Below, one piece after another: positions 33,411-43,738 of a DNA stretch of 64,000 bases. This DNA is from Athripsodes cinereus (lineage: Eukaryota > Arthropoda > Insecta > Trichoptera > Leptoceridae). The stretch spans positions 27,097,214 to 27,161,213 of the forward strand of contig OX388313.1 of the NCBI GenBank assembly GCA_947579605.1, written 5' to 3'. The notes under the pieces are model-generated. The model was not told the DNA's origin and did not search any database. It worked only from the letters and a program-made list of their open reading frames with translations. Positions within the stretch are counted from its first letter, which is position 1. Every line of letters begins with the position of its first letter. Position numbers and translations under genes: made by a program.

Positions 33411-34608
33411 TCAATACGTACATCCAGATTAATCCAAAACCGTTTAAAAGAATGATTAATAATTTTAATAGATTCTAGGTATGTATGTTCGTTGGAAGTG
33501 TTTATCTTTTATATAGTCGCTACATAAACATAATGTTACAGATAGAGAATAATTGTTTTAATACCAGTTTTATATTATAATACGACCTACATATTATTCA
33601 TTAGATACTTAAACATAATATTATAAATAGAGCGAATAATAAATTTATTTATTTACTAATAACGTTAAGTTTATACTTTACAACGTAGACCAATAAATTA
33701 AGCATAATAAAACTGCGAAGTGCATTACTGAATCTATTAAATTTTACTCAATACATATTTTTGGAACAAACACGGCAATTTATATTAATACTAGGTCTAG
33801 GTATTATTAACTTCAATCAAGGCTTTGTTCAGACAGTAGTAGCCATCACCATCTTTCGTAAAAAAATTGAACCTAGGTATTCTCGTACCTTTGGCTGGTG
33901 GAAAAATCATATTTCGTTGAGAAATGCTTCCGCGTAATCTCTACCTTATATTTTTGTAAATATAAAATGAAATCAATGCTACTTTATTATCCGAGAAAAG
34001 ACTCAATGGATGAAATCTTATTTATTCATTTATTAATTCATTTTTACACGGCAAAGTCTTTTACTTGTTAAACAAAAAGACAAAAATAATAATTTGACAG
34101 ACGAAGATAGTAAAATATAGTTATTATACCTATTTGCATACAAAAAAATTGATGAAAAAACTTATAAAAGCATTTCACAATAAAATTAAAATTTGTAGGT
34201 ACAAAAAAAAGAATTTTGAATGATTTGACAAACAAATAAAAATAATATTATGAGTCTGTTATACTAATAACAATTATTTTATATAGAATTTATAAGGTAA
34301 AAATATTCTTTTTTTTACTTGTCAAACACACATAAATTAAGCGAAAAATTAAATTTTGTGAGGGTTTTTCATTTACCCCTGCAAATCATCATTATCATCA
34401 GCCTTTTTCCATTTAGTGATGAACATAAACATCCCTTTTCATCTCAAGATCTCTCTGTCTTAAGCTGTCGAATCGCCAGAGGTTTTGTAAACAATATATT
34501 TACATATATTTATATAGGATAAAGAGCAAAATACTGCTAACACGCGTACGCTAGTTGCTTCCATCACGCAAAATAGTTTACATAATAATATGTATGTAAA
34601 AGAGAATA
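33411..34608. other. A+T-rich stretch, nothing supported
   Basis: Around 34386-34440 ATCATTATCATCAGCCTTTT with downstream GATGAACATAAACATCCC resembles a LINE 3' scrap. The rest is unassigned. Confidence 0.35.
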
Positions 34609-34611
34609 TAA

Positions 34612-34872
34612 TGGTTTAAGTTTTACTTTTTTCTTAATACACCGACCTGGTTTCGACTTACAAAGTCATTGACAAGAAAACGACTTTTCATTACACACGT
34701 ATCTAATGAAACACAAATGGTTTAAGTTTTACTATTTTTGACAATACACTGACCTGGTTTTGACTTACAAAGCCACTGACAAAAAAACACAGCTTTTTAA
34801 CAATGACTTTGTAAGTCAAAACCAGGTCAGTGTATTATCAAAAATAGTAAAATTTAAACCATTTGTGTTTCT
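34612..34872. repeat. Inverted repeat with an extra direct copy
   Basis: 34708-34785 and 34800-34872 are near-perfect inverted complements around GACCTGGTTTTGACTTACAA. A further diverged direct copy of the left arm lies at 34612-34690 (GACCTGGTTTCGACTTACAA). A plus frame through the right arm is incidental. No target duplication was found. Confidence 0.75.
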
Positions 34873-35111
34873 TTACATTAAAGAAAATAAACGTCAACTC
34901 AAAGAACAAAATGGTAAAGTTATAAATATTTACTTGTTTACTCTACGTACAAATGATGTAATCTATAGGTTATAAACACTTAGCTATTTTAACTGCAGGT
35001 AAACAATATTGCTTACCTGCAGTTCTAATGCATTTTATTTATATTCAATAACCTTGTCGCCCCATGATTCATATCTACATTTATAATTAATATATTATAG
35101 CAAATGTATCG
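34873..35111. other. Short spacer, nothing supported
   Basis: A small palindrome (CTGCAGGTAAACAATATTGC against TTACCTGCAG) lies at about 34994-35022. Confidence 0.3.
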
Positions 35112-35865
35112 TTCTGTGGAACAGCTGGCGAAGAATTGGTCTCCCACTCTTTTTCCTAAGTTTTCGAGTGTCCTGTATAAAGCAGGTAATATAGACATAA
35201 TACACAGGCAAAAATAAAGTAATTTTTGTGAGGTTAGTCACCCATCCTGATGTCTCAATTTTTTGTTGGCACGGAGAGGGCAGTTTGCATGTTTATTAAA
35301 AGGTGATTCCACGAGGTAGGCTGAAGATATGACAAAAATGATCAAAGATAAACTATCATAAAATTAACCTATTTTGTTACTATGGTATCCTCAAATAAAA
35401 TAGGATGATATCTTATAAAAATTAAGAAAAAAAACTAGGTATATTACCTATCTTATTTTCTGTCGTGCCTCAGTGCTGATGATTATGACCTATAAAAAAC
35501 TATAACCTCAAATAAATCATTTAAATTATTAATCCCATAAGGTTACTGAAATATTCTTATGATGTATAATTTGAGGTTTAATTTACATAAGCAGGGTAAG
35601 TACGGGTTTTTCACTTTAAAAATGGTCATACATAGCTAATAATCATTGGTCTTGGTCATTCAATCCAATAAAAAATTAAATTGAAATTAAAATAAATTCA
35701 TTTCTCTCCGTTTAACTAATACGACAAAATACAAAATGAATAAACAATTATTTATTTAAAATCATATACGGCGTGAGCCTTTTACATGTTAACCAAAAAG
35801 TATGACAGACAACAACAACAAAAAAACAATCAATTATAGCATGCAGCTTGTCTGCTGGGTACCCC
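35112..35865 (+). repeat. Family B repeat interrupted by about 540 bases
   Basis: The 5' and central part (35112-35300: GGCGAAGAATTGGTCTCCC, GAGTGTCCTGTATAAAGC, CATCCTGATGTCTC, GGCACGGAGAGGGCAG) resumes at about 35838 with AGCATGCAGCTTGTCTGCTG and GTACCCCACTCGTA. The insert ends in a minus-oriented LINE tail (35745-35835: GGCGTGAGCCTTTTACATGT with TTATTTATTT). Thus B is older than the insert. Confidence 0.7.
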
Positions 35866-35871
35866 ACTCGT

Positions 35872-36002
35872 ATATGGGTTAGTTGGAAGATATCGCGCTT
35901 CTGTGATAAACTCGCCCAATGCACAAATTTACTTGTCTGGTTCTACAATATTTATATTTTAATAATGTTTATTTTGTGCAATAAAGATTTTTATTATTAT
36001 TA
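35872..36002 (+). repeat. LINE 3' tail
   Basis: GGGTTAGTTGGAAGATATCG, TGATAAACTCGCCCAATGCA and GTGCAATAAAGATTTTTATT, with an AATAAA signal before the tandem tail. It directly abuts the end of the preceding family B copy. Confidence 0.75.
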
Positions 36003-36611
36003 TCTCATATCTCATTTATTTAACAAAACAATATTAGATTCTACATTTTGAACACAATATAAGATAAACAATAAAATTTAAATATAACATTAAATAACAA
36101 AAACCATAAAATATTAAAATAAATTTAGGTAGGTATATTCAAAATGTAGAACCCCAACATTATTCGAGTTGATTCTTCCATGATGTTCTATGAAATAGTA
36201 GGTACAATCATGAGAGATCACTTACAGAGCTACAGGGACAAAAACCTTCTTACTATCTTGGTGGACTACTTCTTATTATTATTATTATTATATGTGGTAT
36301 AGATTGTATGGTAGTAGTAAGTAGTAAGTATTAAGGATACGCTTTTGTAGACTTGTCTAATAAAATAAGAATGAAACTAAAGAATGTAGACAGATAAAAA
36401 AAAACGTTTTTTTTGTTAGGCTCACCGCTACTAATATTATGATAATATAACGATAATACCTTGATTACCTCGGCTATAAGTGAGAGTGATATAATTATTA
36501 AGTATCTAAGTACCGATAAGTATATATAATATCAAGAATATTGCACGCTTTTTATGAGTACTTACTCATAACTCAGTGGCGGTATCTACTAGACTTTTTA
36601 TATTATTGTTT
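36003..36611. other. A+T-rich stretch, hAT-like left end
   Basis: At about 36573 CAGTGGCGGTATCTACTAGAC matches the hAT-like left terminus. No gene was seen. Confidence 0.35.
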
Positions 36612-36725
36612 TTTTTATTTATTTATTCATTCTTTACTGTACTGTACACTGATTACAAACAATTACATAAAAGGTATACATTCAAATTAAATGCAATCAA
36701 TGTACAGAGGGCGAGTTTATCGCAA
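36612..36725 (-). repeat. LINE 3' tail
   Basis: Minus strand: GCGATAAACTCGCCCTCTGT, ACATTGATTGCATTTAATTT and a final (AATA)n run. Same family as 18750-18892. Confidence 0.7.
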
Positions 36726-36779
36726 ATTATATTTACTCATGCTTTTGTTATGAAAATTTATATTACATTTCGGTTCGTA

Positions 36780-36868
36780 CAGTAGCCTGGAGGTAGAGTC
36801 TCGGCCTCGTGAACGAGGGGTCCGTGGTTCGATCGAGATATATCTTTTTATATAAAAAAAAAAATATA
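36780..36868 (+). repeat. Family A tRNA-derived SINE, internally deleted
   Basis: The head is intact (TAGCCTGGAGGTAGAGTCTC, B box GGTTCGATC), then jumps to GAGATATATCTTTTTATA, the normal 3' terminus. About 90 bases are lost, with the junction at GATC. Confidence 0.85.
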
Positions 36869-37189
36869 TCAACTTTATATATAAGATTGGTGAACCTTTT
36901 TGTTCTCGGTTTTCACTTTCACAGCAAAATTTGGTTTAGGAATTTAAGAGAGACGAAATTATTTATTTTTAAGTATAGGAATTTGTAAAAAATCCCAATA
37001 TATTCTTTTTTGAATAGGAGTTTTAAAGCCACATCCAAAGTATTTGATGTAGGAGAGGTCCAAAATTTTTTTTTTATTTTGTGTCAATTTTTAAGAAGTT
37101 TTTATTATTATTATCTTTAAAATGTCACCCTGCAGTGAGACCATTACAGCTTTTGGTCAAGGAGATCCCACCAGAAGAAAAAGAAACAA

Positions 37190-37368
37190 AGTTCGTCGGT
37201 AGCCTGGAGGTAGTGTCTCGGCCTCGTGAGCGGAGGGACAGTGGTTCGATCCCAGGTACCGGCAAACTCCCCTTTGACGACACAAGCTTTTAGCTTATTG
37301 TGAAAGGTTTATTAGGTTTTATTTGGGTTTATAACAAAATCCAGATATAATTATCTTAAAAAAAAACA
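37190..37368 (+). repeat. Family A tRNA-derived SINE, full length
   Basis: TAGCCTGGAGG (A-box region), CTCGGCCTCGTGAG (anticodon-arm region) and GGTTCGATCCC (B box), then CGACACAAGCTTTTAGCTTA and TTATTTGGGTTTATAAC, ending in an A-rich tail. An internal RNA polymerase III promoter is implied. About 175 bases. Confidence 0.9.
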
Positions 37369-38024
37369 AGACGAAAAAAATCACAAAAGAGACATCATCA
37401 AAAATAAACAACAGAATCAAAGGAGAGTCTCTATCCTGCGCTATGTAGGAATAAAAAGGACACTATTCTAGGCATGCTGTGTTTTTTGCATGTATGGAGA
37501 GCACACCACTGCTATAGCTTACTGATTATATAGATTGATATACGTTTGTAAATAAGTATTGCAAGCGCGAGTTTTATTTATTAAAATGGACATAATAGTA
37601 CCTATGTATACTTATTTCTGGTACACTCACACAGTACACATTCATAATAGTATTTACAACTACCAATCACAAAGTTAATAATATCGTCAATATACCAATC
37701 GTAATGTCTTTGGTTATTTTCACAATTATGATACCATCAGTCGATAGTCGACCGACCGGATACCGAATATAGATAGGTACGAAACAAAAATCTCATGATT
37801 TTTTTTCATCTCTCACATTTACGCTCTCTTAACACATTCCGTAATAATTATGTTGTAGGTATATTGCTTGAATATGGATCAATATAAATACTTCTAAAAA
37901 TTGGTTCGTCAACGTAAATCGCTGTGAATAATCGAGTGACGAAAACAAGCGTTTTTTTTAATTCTTTTTTTATCTCAATATGACATCAAGTATAAATATT
38001 TTTTCTGGGTTTTGTGGAATCTTC
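37369..38024. other. A+T-rich stretch with a hAT-like right end
   Basis: 37471-37515 (GGCATGCTGTGTTTTTTGCA, then GCACACCACTG) matches the right end of the element at 62174-62213. No gene was seen. Confidence 0.45.
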
Positions 38025-38205
38025 GTATTGGAATATGTCTCGAACTTTCTGTAAGTTTCTGAGTGTCTCGTAAAAGGCAGACAACCGTAAAACACTGTGT
38101 AGGCATATAGGTCATTCAGTATCTCAAATTCAATGTGACTACATGACTATTTTTTATTTGACAAATTGTCCGCTGATTACCCCACTTCTGGTAATAACTA
38201 GTGTA
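38025..38205 (+). repeat. Family B repeat, degraded
   Basis: TCTGTAAGTTTCTGAGTGTC, TCGTAAAAGGCAGACAACCG and CTGATTACCCCACTTCTGG mark it; no tandem tail remains. Confidence 0.6.
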
Positions 38206-39007
38206 GAGTTTTCTGACGATTAATTTAAATTGATACTATAATGTTATTTAAAAAATGGGCTTGGTTGTTGATCCTAGATAATGTAAAGCGCTCTTGGAGT
38301 GATATTATTATCTCAATACGGCGCTATATAAATTGTCATATTATTATTATTAAAGTGAAAAAAGATCTCGATCGCCAACGCATTCGATTACAATTCTTAT
38401 AAATATGAAAAGTATCTTATACCTTGTGGAACAGAAATGAAATAGGTAGGCACTTTAACATGATTTTTATTATGGCAATACCTACTGATGTATGAGCACT
38501 ATGCATTATAGACTATAGTACAAGTGTTTACGGAAGAAAAGAAAATGTCCGTTTAAATCATTCTAAATTCAAAATCTTGTTTTATTGTAGACACCTACCC
38601 GATTGAGGTGTGTGTTTTTATTTTATTTATTGAGTGCAGACCAATGCCATTATAGCAGATGCATTTATCATAGCATCTTATGTATTGAAAATATATATAA
38701 GAAGTCATTGATAAAATTTTGTGTTAATTCAAAAAAGTTTGTCATCTGTCGTTCCATGTTTTAAACATTGTATATTGTCGCTGATACTGCTTAAATACAA
38801 TATTGTTACGCCGAAATAAAGTCATTTTCACTTATTTATAAGTAGGTAGGTATTTTTATCAATCTCGTAACACAGCGCTCTAGTGTCCTTTCAGTTTATG
38901 TTTTACATCAATAATTTATTATTGAAATATCACTATCCTCGGAAATAAAGATGGACAATTTCAATGAAAAGCAAATTGCAAATCATTTGCAATAGAATAT
39001 GCAAATA
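38206..39007. other. A+T-rich stretch with an L2-like LINE tail
   Basis: 38255-38345 carries AAAGCGCTCTTGGAGTGAT and ACGGCGCTATATAAATTGTC with an (ATT)n tail, the style of L2/CR1 3' ends. No gene was seen. Confidence 0.4.
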
Positions 39008-39012
39008 ACATG

Positions 39013-39202
39013 TGTAGTGTATGCACATTGGTAAACTATCCACAGATTGTACATCTGTGGTGTGTGGGACTGTCAATGTAAATTGACAGGTACATTGTCT
39101 CTGACACAGAACAGTATAAGAACTGGAGTATTGTGAAATAGCAAGCCAGTTGCTGTTTGGTGTGAGCCAGAGCCAGTGATCTTCGAGGGAGAAAACAGTA
39201 CA
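39013..39202 (+). repeat. 5' LTR
   Basis: 190 bases, TG..CA ends. A TATAAG box lies at about 39115. Two internal hairpins are visible: CCACAGATTGTACATCTGTGG and CTGTCAATGTAAATTGACAG. Confidence 0.93.
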
Positions 39203-39204
39203 AG

Positions 39205-39220
39205 TGGCGACGAGGATAAA
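39205..39220 (+). promoter_or_regulatory. Primer-binding-like site
   Basis: TGGCGACGAGGATAA begins two bases after the LTR and starts with the invariant TGG complementary to a tRNA CCA end. The tRNA species is not assigned. Confidence 0.7.
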
Positions 39221-41436
39221 TTAATAGTAGGTACGAGAACTCTCCATCGGTTGGAAAAAATATAGAAGAAAGAGGAGTAAGTGATATTGCATAATGCTTT
39301 TACTTCAAAGGCAACCTGTCTTTGAATTGTGCTTCAAAACATTGGACAGAGAGTAAGTTCTTTCTTGTTGTTTTATGTTCAAATTCACAAACTTCAATTG
39401 AAACAAATTCTTATAACTGTATGTGCAAGATATACCTGCAATGATTTAACTTTCGAGTAAATTGTGTATTATGAATCCTCCGCGATCCCGAAAGATTGGT
39501 ATAAGCATGTACTTCATAATTTCTTAAGTGTTTCAAAATCCTTAAATCAGTAAATAGTCCTATTTGTGCAGGAAATTACACGAGATGCCAATCATTGATA
39601 TGTTACATATTGCAAAATCATGTCATCATATATAATGAAATTCATTATCTTTGCACGATGATGTACCTTTAAATTGAGCATTAAAAAGTTAAATTGCATT
39701 GGCAAAGTGATTTATGCGAGATATGTACCTAAATCGTTGATCTTTTAATGTATTGCACAATCGTGTATTCATATATAGAATTGTATAATATGATCTGATT
39801 TAGCCCAAATAGATTATTTTACAGATAGAATACATGTTTGCAGTGTTAAAGATAAAGAGGGTTTATATATAAGATAAAGAGGGTTGATTACATTATTATG
39901 GATCAAGGGGTTTATGTCTATGATTTTACAAAATAATTAATAATACCACTTTATTGGAAAAACATTTGCGAGTGATTAAGAGCTTGTTGCTTGGAGGCGG
40001 TATCTTCCAGCTAACCAATATAATGCATTGCCCAATTAAATGAAATTATATTAAGTATTCTATTTTTCGAAATGTGAAGTGAAGTATAGGATGCAAGGTG
40101 AAGTGAAGTGAAATGATTCACCAGTGGCTTGGGCGAATATCATCTTTCCTCATTTATTTTTATGATAAATTGTCAAAAAAATGTACTTACACCGACGGCA
40201 TTGTATGTGGCAAATATGCTGTGAAGAGAGAATGAGAGAGAGAGAGAGAGAGATAGATAACCCTAAAGTATTCCGGGACCATACAAATTGTGTCTGCATT
40301 TAAATATTGGTATAAATAGGAGTCTTAAACTTATGAAATATGCGAGTCTAAGATTGTCCCCTCCCCTGTTTATTTCTATTGGTGGTGACTCGGTTGGCCA
40401 CAGTAGCTTACGATAGGGAAGGAGCTTGTTAAAAGAGCTCTGTGCTCCTGAAAAGAGCAATGAAGAGCGTACGGAGAAAAAGTGATATGTTACAAGGTAA
40501 TAAATTAGAGATGCAACGAATAGTATAATTGCCGAATACCGAATATTTGACGAATATTCGTTGCATCTCTATAATAAATATAAAGGTAATAAGTAACTAA
40601 TAATACGCTAAAAAATTATTATGAAAAATAGTGAAATTCATTAATAGAAAAAAATATATACAAGAAGATGAGTAGTCATTGATTGATATACAGTGAAAAA
40701 AATATATTTATTATCGTGTTATTTTATGAACAAATTTATCGACTGTTAATATTAAATCATTAGTTGATGTACTGGGTTTCACAACTTGCTTAGTGTAACT
40801 TCATGAAGTGAAGAGAGGTTGGAAGTGGTAAACTATAGATATCTCTCTCTACCTCATACTCCAAATACGGAGTGAGGAGATATAATGTTGATAAATATTG
40901 TGCAATAATCTATGAAAATAAATAAGAAATTTGATCACCGATAAAAGTGCAATCATATTAAAATTACACAGTATTTTTTACAAGCACAGTTGAAATTCAT
41001 GAAATATCTTAAAAAATGTTGGTCTTGATGTGTTCAAATTGTGCATAATCTGATAAAATTAATACAGCATAAGCTACATTACACGAGGAAACATAAAAAT
41101 GTTATTCTCATCATTTAATCAATTCAATATTATATTTACCTAATACGTGGTATATTATGTAATGGAATATTAGGAGTTTAGGTATATATGTACACTCGTA
41201 TATTTATAATTATGTACTTCTTATATTTCTATCACAAACACAAACATATGTTTAATGAAAAAAGTGTTATCAAATAGCCATAATTCATTCAAAGGATGCC
41301 TTGCCAGTGAAAATGTAAAAAGTGAAATATATGTTTGCGTATTTGTCCACTGAATGAGTAACTCCAGGTGCTCTCAACAATATTGGGAGCATTTGAGGAA
41401 AATGGGCTATATGTTTGCAAGCTCAATGTATGATTT
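39221..41436 (+). other. LTR element interior, unique left part
   Basis: No coding motif was found. Embedded scraps: a LINE tail (about 39990-40035, GGTATCTTCCAGCTAACC), a GA microsatellite (40231-40252), a 64-base hAT-like MITE (40507-40570, AGAGATGCAACGAATA with its inverted copy), an RTE-tail relic (about 40830-40890, TCTCTACCTCATACTCCAAA then GGAGTGAGGAGATA) and one isolated hairpin unit (41362-41392). Confidence 0.6.
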
Positions 41437-41439
41437 CAG

Positions 41440-42128
41440 GTGGTGGTATTTGGCGTCAATCACCCTTATAGGTTTCTTCTTTCCTAATCCTTCCAATTGT
41501 AAGGTAGATCAAACTTTCCTGTCTTGCAGCTCAAGAGAGCTTGAATAGACGGGTGGTAGACATCTCGAGCCGCGTGGTGCATGTGGGGCATTCCTCCTTG
41601 CATCCAGTGCATTAGGCGTCAACCACCCTTGCAGGTAACCTCTTCCCAAATCCTTCCAATTGCAAGGAAAACCCAACTGCCTCAGCTTGCAGCTCAAAGG
41701 AGCTTGAATAGATGGGTGGTAGACATCTCGAGCCGCGTGGTGCATGTGGGGCATTCCTCCTTGCATCCAGTGCATTAGGCGTCAACCACCCTTGCAGGTA
41801 ACCTCTTCCCAAATCCTTCCAATTGCAAGGAAAACCCAACTGCCTCAGCTTGTAGCTCAAAGGAGCTTGAATAGATGGGTGGTAGACATCTCGAGCCGCG
41901 TGGTGCATGTGGGGCATTCCTCCTTGCATCCAGTGCATTAGGCGTCAACCACCCTTGCAAGTAACCTCGTCCCTAATCCTTCCAATTGTAAGGTAGATGA
42001 AACTTTCCTGTCCTGCAGCTCATGGGAGCTTGAATAGACGGGTGGTGGACATCTCGAGCCGCGTGGTGCATGTGGGGCATTCCTCCTTGCATCCAGTGCA
42101 TTAGGCGTCAACCACCCTTGTAGGTTAC
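41440..42128 (+). repeat. 163-base tandem array inside the LTR element
   Basis: Units begin GGGTGGTAGACATCTCGAGC at 41551, 41714 and 41877, and with one change at 42040, giving exact 163-base spacing. A partial unit precedes them. Two sequence variants exist: TAAGGTAGAT..AACTTTCCTGTC in the first and last intervals and GCAAGGAAAACCCAACTGCC in the two middle ones. Frames on both strands are by-products of the repeat. Confidence 0.93.
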
Positions 42129-42227
42129 CCCTTTCCCAACTCAAGGACCAGCTGCCCTTTCCTGGAGCCATGGAGACGCTGAGACATCATCGGCCTTGTG
42201 ATCTGAGGGCTGTCAGCATCATCGGAA

Positions 42228-42478
42228 AGGGTATAATTCCAGCTGCTCTCGATATAGGTTGAGGGCAGTGGTGTCCCAGGGTATAATTCCAGCTGCTCCC
42301 GATGAAATTGGGAGCAGTGGTGTCCCAGTTGGTAAAAAGGGTATAATTCCAGCTGCTCTCGATATAGGTTGAGGGCAGTGGTGTCCCAGGGTATAATTCC
42401 AGCTGCTCCCGATGAAATTGGGAGCAGTGGTGTCCCAGGGTATAATTCCAAAGAAGTGGTGTCCCAACTGGTAAAAAA
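42228..42478 (+). repeat. Tandem array of about 50-base hairpin units
   Basis: Five units start GGTATAATTCC. Two types alternate: CTGCTCTCGATATAGGTTGA and CTGCTCCCGATGAAATTGGG, each followed by GCAGTGGTGTCCCAG. Both types can form the same stem (GCTCTC with GAGGGC, GCTCCC with GGGAGC). The last unit is truncated. Confidence 0.9.
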
Positions 42479-42925
42479 AGTTTGAATTGAGAGCAGTGGT
42501 AGAGAGCAAAGTGAGCTCATGAGACATGCATATGTACCGACGGCCGGTGTGACGTGGAGGTAACGCTCTTGCCTGCGAGTCACGAGGTCCCAGGTTCGAT
42601 TCCCGGCCAGAGCGAAAAATGGTTAACAACCATGTTCTGGGTCTGGGTGTGGTACATGTATATGCATGTTATGGATATGTATAAATACAGTGTCCCAACT
42701 GGTAAAAAAGTTTGAATTGAGAGAAGTGGTAGAGAACAAAGTGAGCTCATGAGACATGCATATGTACCGACGGCCGGTGTGACGTGGAGGTAACGCGCTT
42801 GCCTGCGAGTCACGAGGTCCCAGGTTCGATTCCCGGCCAGAGCGAAAAATGGTAAATTGCCATGTTCTGGGTCTGGGTGTGGTACATGTATATGTATGTT
42901 ATTATATGTATAAATATATGGCAGT
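42459..42925 (+). repeat. 231-base tandem duplication containing tRNA-like units
   Basis: The segment starting GTGTCCCAACTGGTAAAAAA recurs at 42690. Each copy has a tRNA-like head (42541-42614 and 42771-42844): TGACGTGGAGGTAACGC, an anticodon-arm-like CTTGCCTGCGAGTCACGAGG and the B box GGTTCGATTCC. The flanking CGGCCGG/CCGGCC pairs. The head resembles that of family A, so it is probably a captured SINE that was later duplicated with its flank. Confidence 0.85.
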
Positions 42926-43533
42926 TGATGATGACCGGTCAAATCAATTGGAAAAGGAATATAATGGGTATGAAGAAAGTCTAGAATCAATCGGCAACAG
43001 AGAGATGAGGTGATGAGGTGTATCTGAGGGAAATATAACAAGATAAAATAACATGGAAAATGAGAGAGGAGACCAGAAGTAGAAAGGAGTGAACTAAAAA
43101 GATAAGTATAACATGTACATAAATAATAACTAATAAACTTGTGCAATAAATATGTGCAAAGGCGATAAACTCGCCCATTGCATAAGTTTGTTTGTCTGAT
43201 TTAAATTCTGCAATGTTTATTTGATAATGTTTGTTTTTGTGCAGTGAGGTTTTTGTTGTTATAATTATTATTACATAAATGAGAGAAGGAAGGAGAGTAC
43301 ACAGTCATACACCGCAGTGTTAGTTACAATATATAATAATACACATAAGTTCATTGTGTCAATTCAGTGTAAATCATACAAGCATAATATTATTAGCTAA
43401 TGTGATTGTGTTGATTGACAATTACCTATACTATACTGTGCTATGCCCTCGTGCCTTGTCCCGGACGGGGTGGGCAGAGAGAACAAAAATATATTTCATA
43501 CTGGTTGTAAGCAAAAATTGTAATTATTTTGAT
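42926..43533 (+). other. LTR element interior, right part with LINE and RTE tails
   Basis: 43155-43262 is a plus-oriented LINE tail (GGCGATAAACTCGCCCATTG then TTTTGTGCAGTGAGGTTTTT). 43425-43487 is an RTE 3' end on the minus strand (TCTCTCTGCCCACCCCGTCC, GGCACGAGGGCATAGC then a TATAG-type tail). No coding motif was found. Confidence 0.7.
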
Positions 43534-43543
43534 AAGGGAGGGA
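43534..43543 (+). promoter_or_regulatory. Polypurine tract
   Basis: AAGGGAGGGA immediately precedes the 3' LTR start TGTAGTG, the position required for plus-strand priming. Confidence 0.85.
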
Positions 43544-43733
43544 TGTAGTGTATGCACATTGGTAAACTATCCACAGATTGTACATCTGTGGTGTGTGGGA
43601 CTGTCAATGTAAATTGACAGGTACATTGTCTCTGACACAGAACAGTATAAGAACTGGAGTATTGTGAAATAGCAAGCCAGTTGCTGTTTGGTGTGAGCCA
43701 GAGCCAGTGATCTTCGAGGGAGAAAACAGTACA
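43544..43733 (+). repeat. 3' LTR
   Basis: Base-for-base match to the 5' LTR as far as I can read, followed by the ACATG target duplication at 43734-43738. Confidence 0.93.
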
Positions 43734-43738
43734 ACATG

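Larger units (their letters stand above)
39013..43733 (+). mobile_element. Non-autonomous LTR retrotransposon, complete
   Basis: Two 190-base LTRs, identical by eye (39013-39202, 43544-43733), start TGTAGTG and end CAGTACA. Both flanks carry ACATG (39008-39012, 43734-43738), a 5-base target duplication. A primer-binding-like TGGCGACGAGGATAA follows the 5' LTR and the polypurine AAGGGAGGGA precedes the 3' LTR. The 4.3-kb interior has no frame with gag, protease, reverse transcriptase or integrase motifs. It holds tandem arrays, tRNA-like units and LINE/RTE tail scraps. It is a LARD-like parasite that presumably relies on a Gypsy- or similar-type helper. Identical LTRs imply a recent insertion. 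Confidence 0.92.

Noticed and set aside
40191..40218. 28-base minus-strand micro-exon with an excellent acceptor and GTAAGT donor
   Set aside because: It lies inside the LTR element behind a CT microsatellite that mimics a polypyrimidine tract; no partner exons.
41509..41960. Overlapping frames on both strands in the 163-base array
   Set aside because: Identical peptides recur with the repeat; these are artefacts of the array.
42541..42614. Functional tRNA gene
   Set aside because: It has a B box but the arms do not form a clean cloverleaf and it is duplicated within a mobile element; called a SINE-type tRNA-like head.
42125..43146. Long minus-strand open frames of up to 188 codons
   Set aside because: They run through tandem arrays and tRNA-like duplications inside the LTR element; openness follows from the repeat, and no domain is visible.
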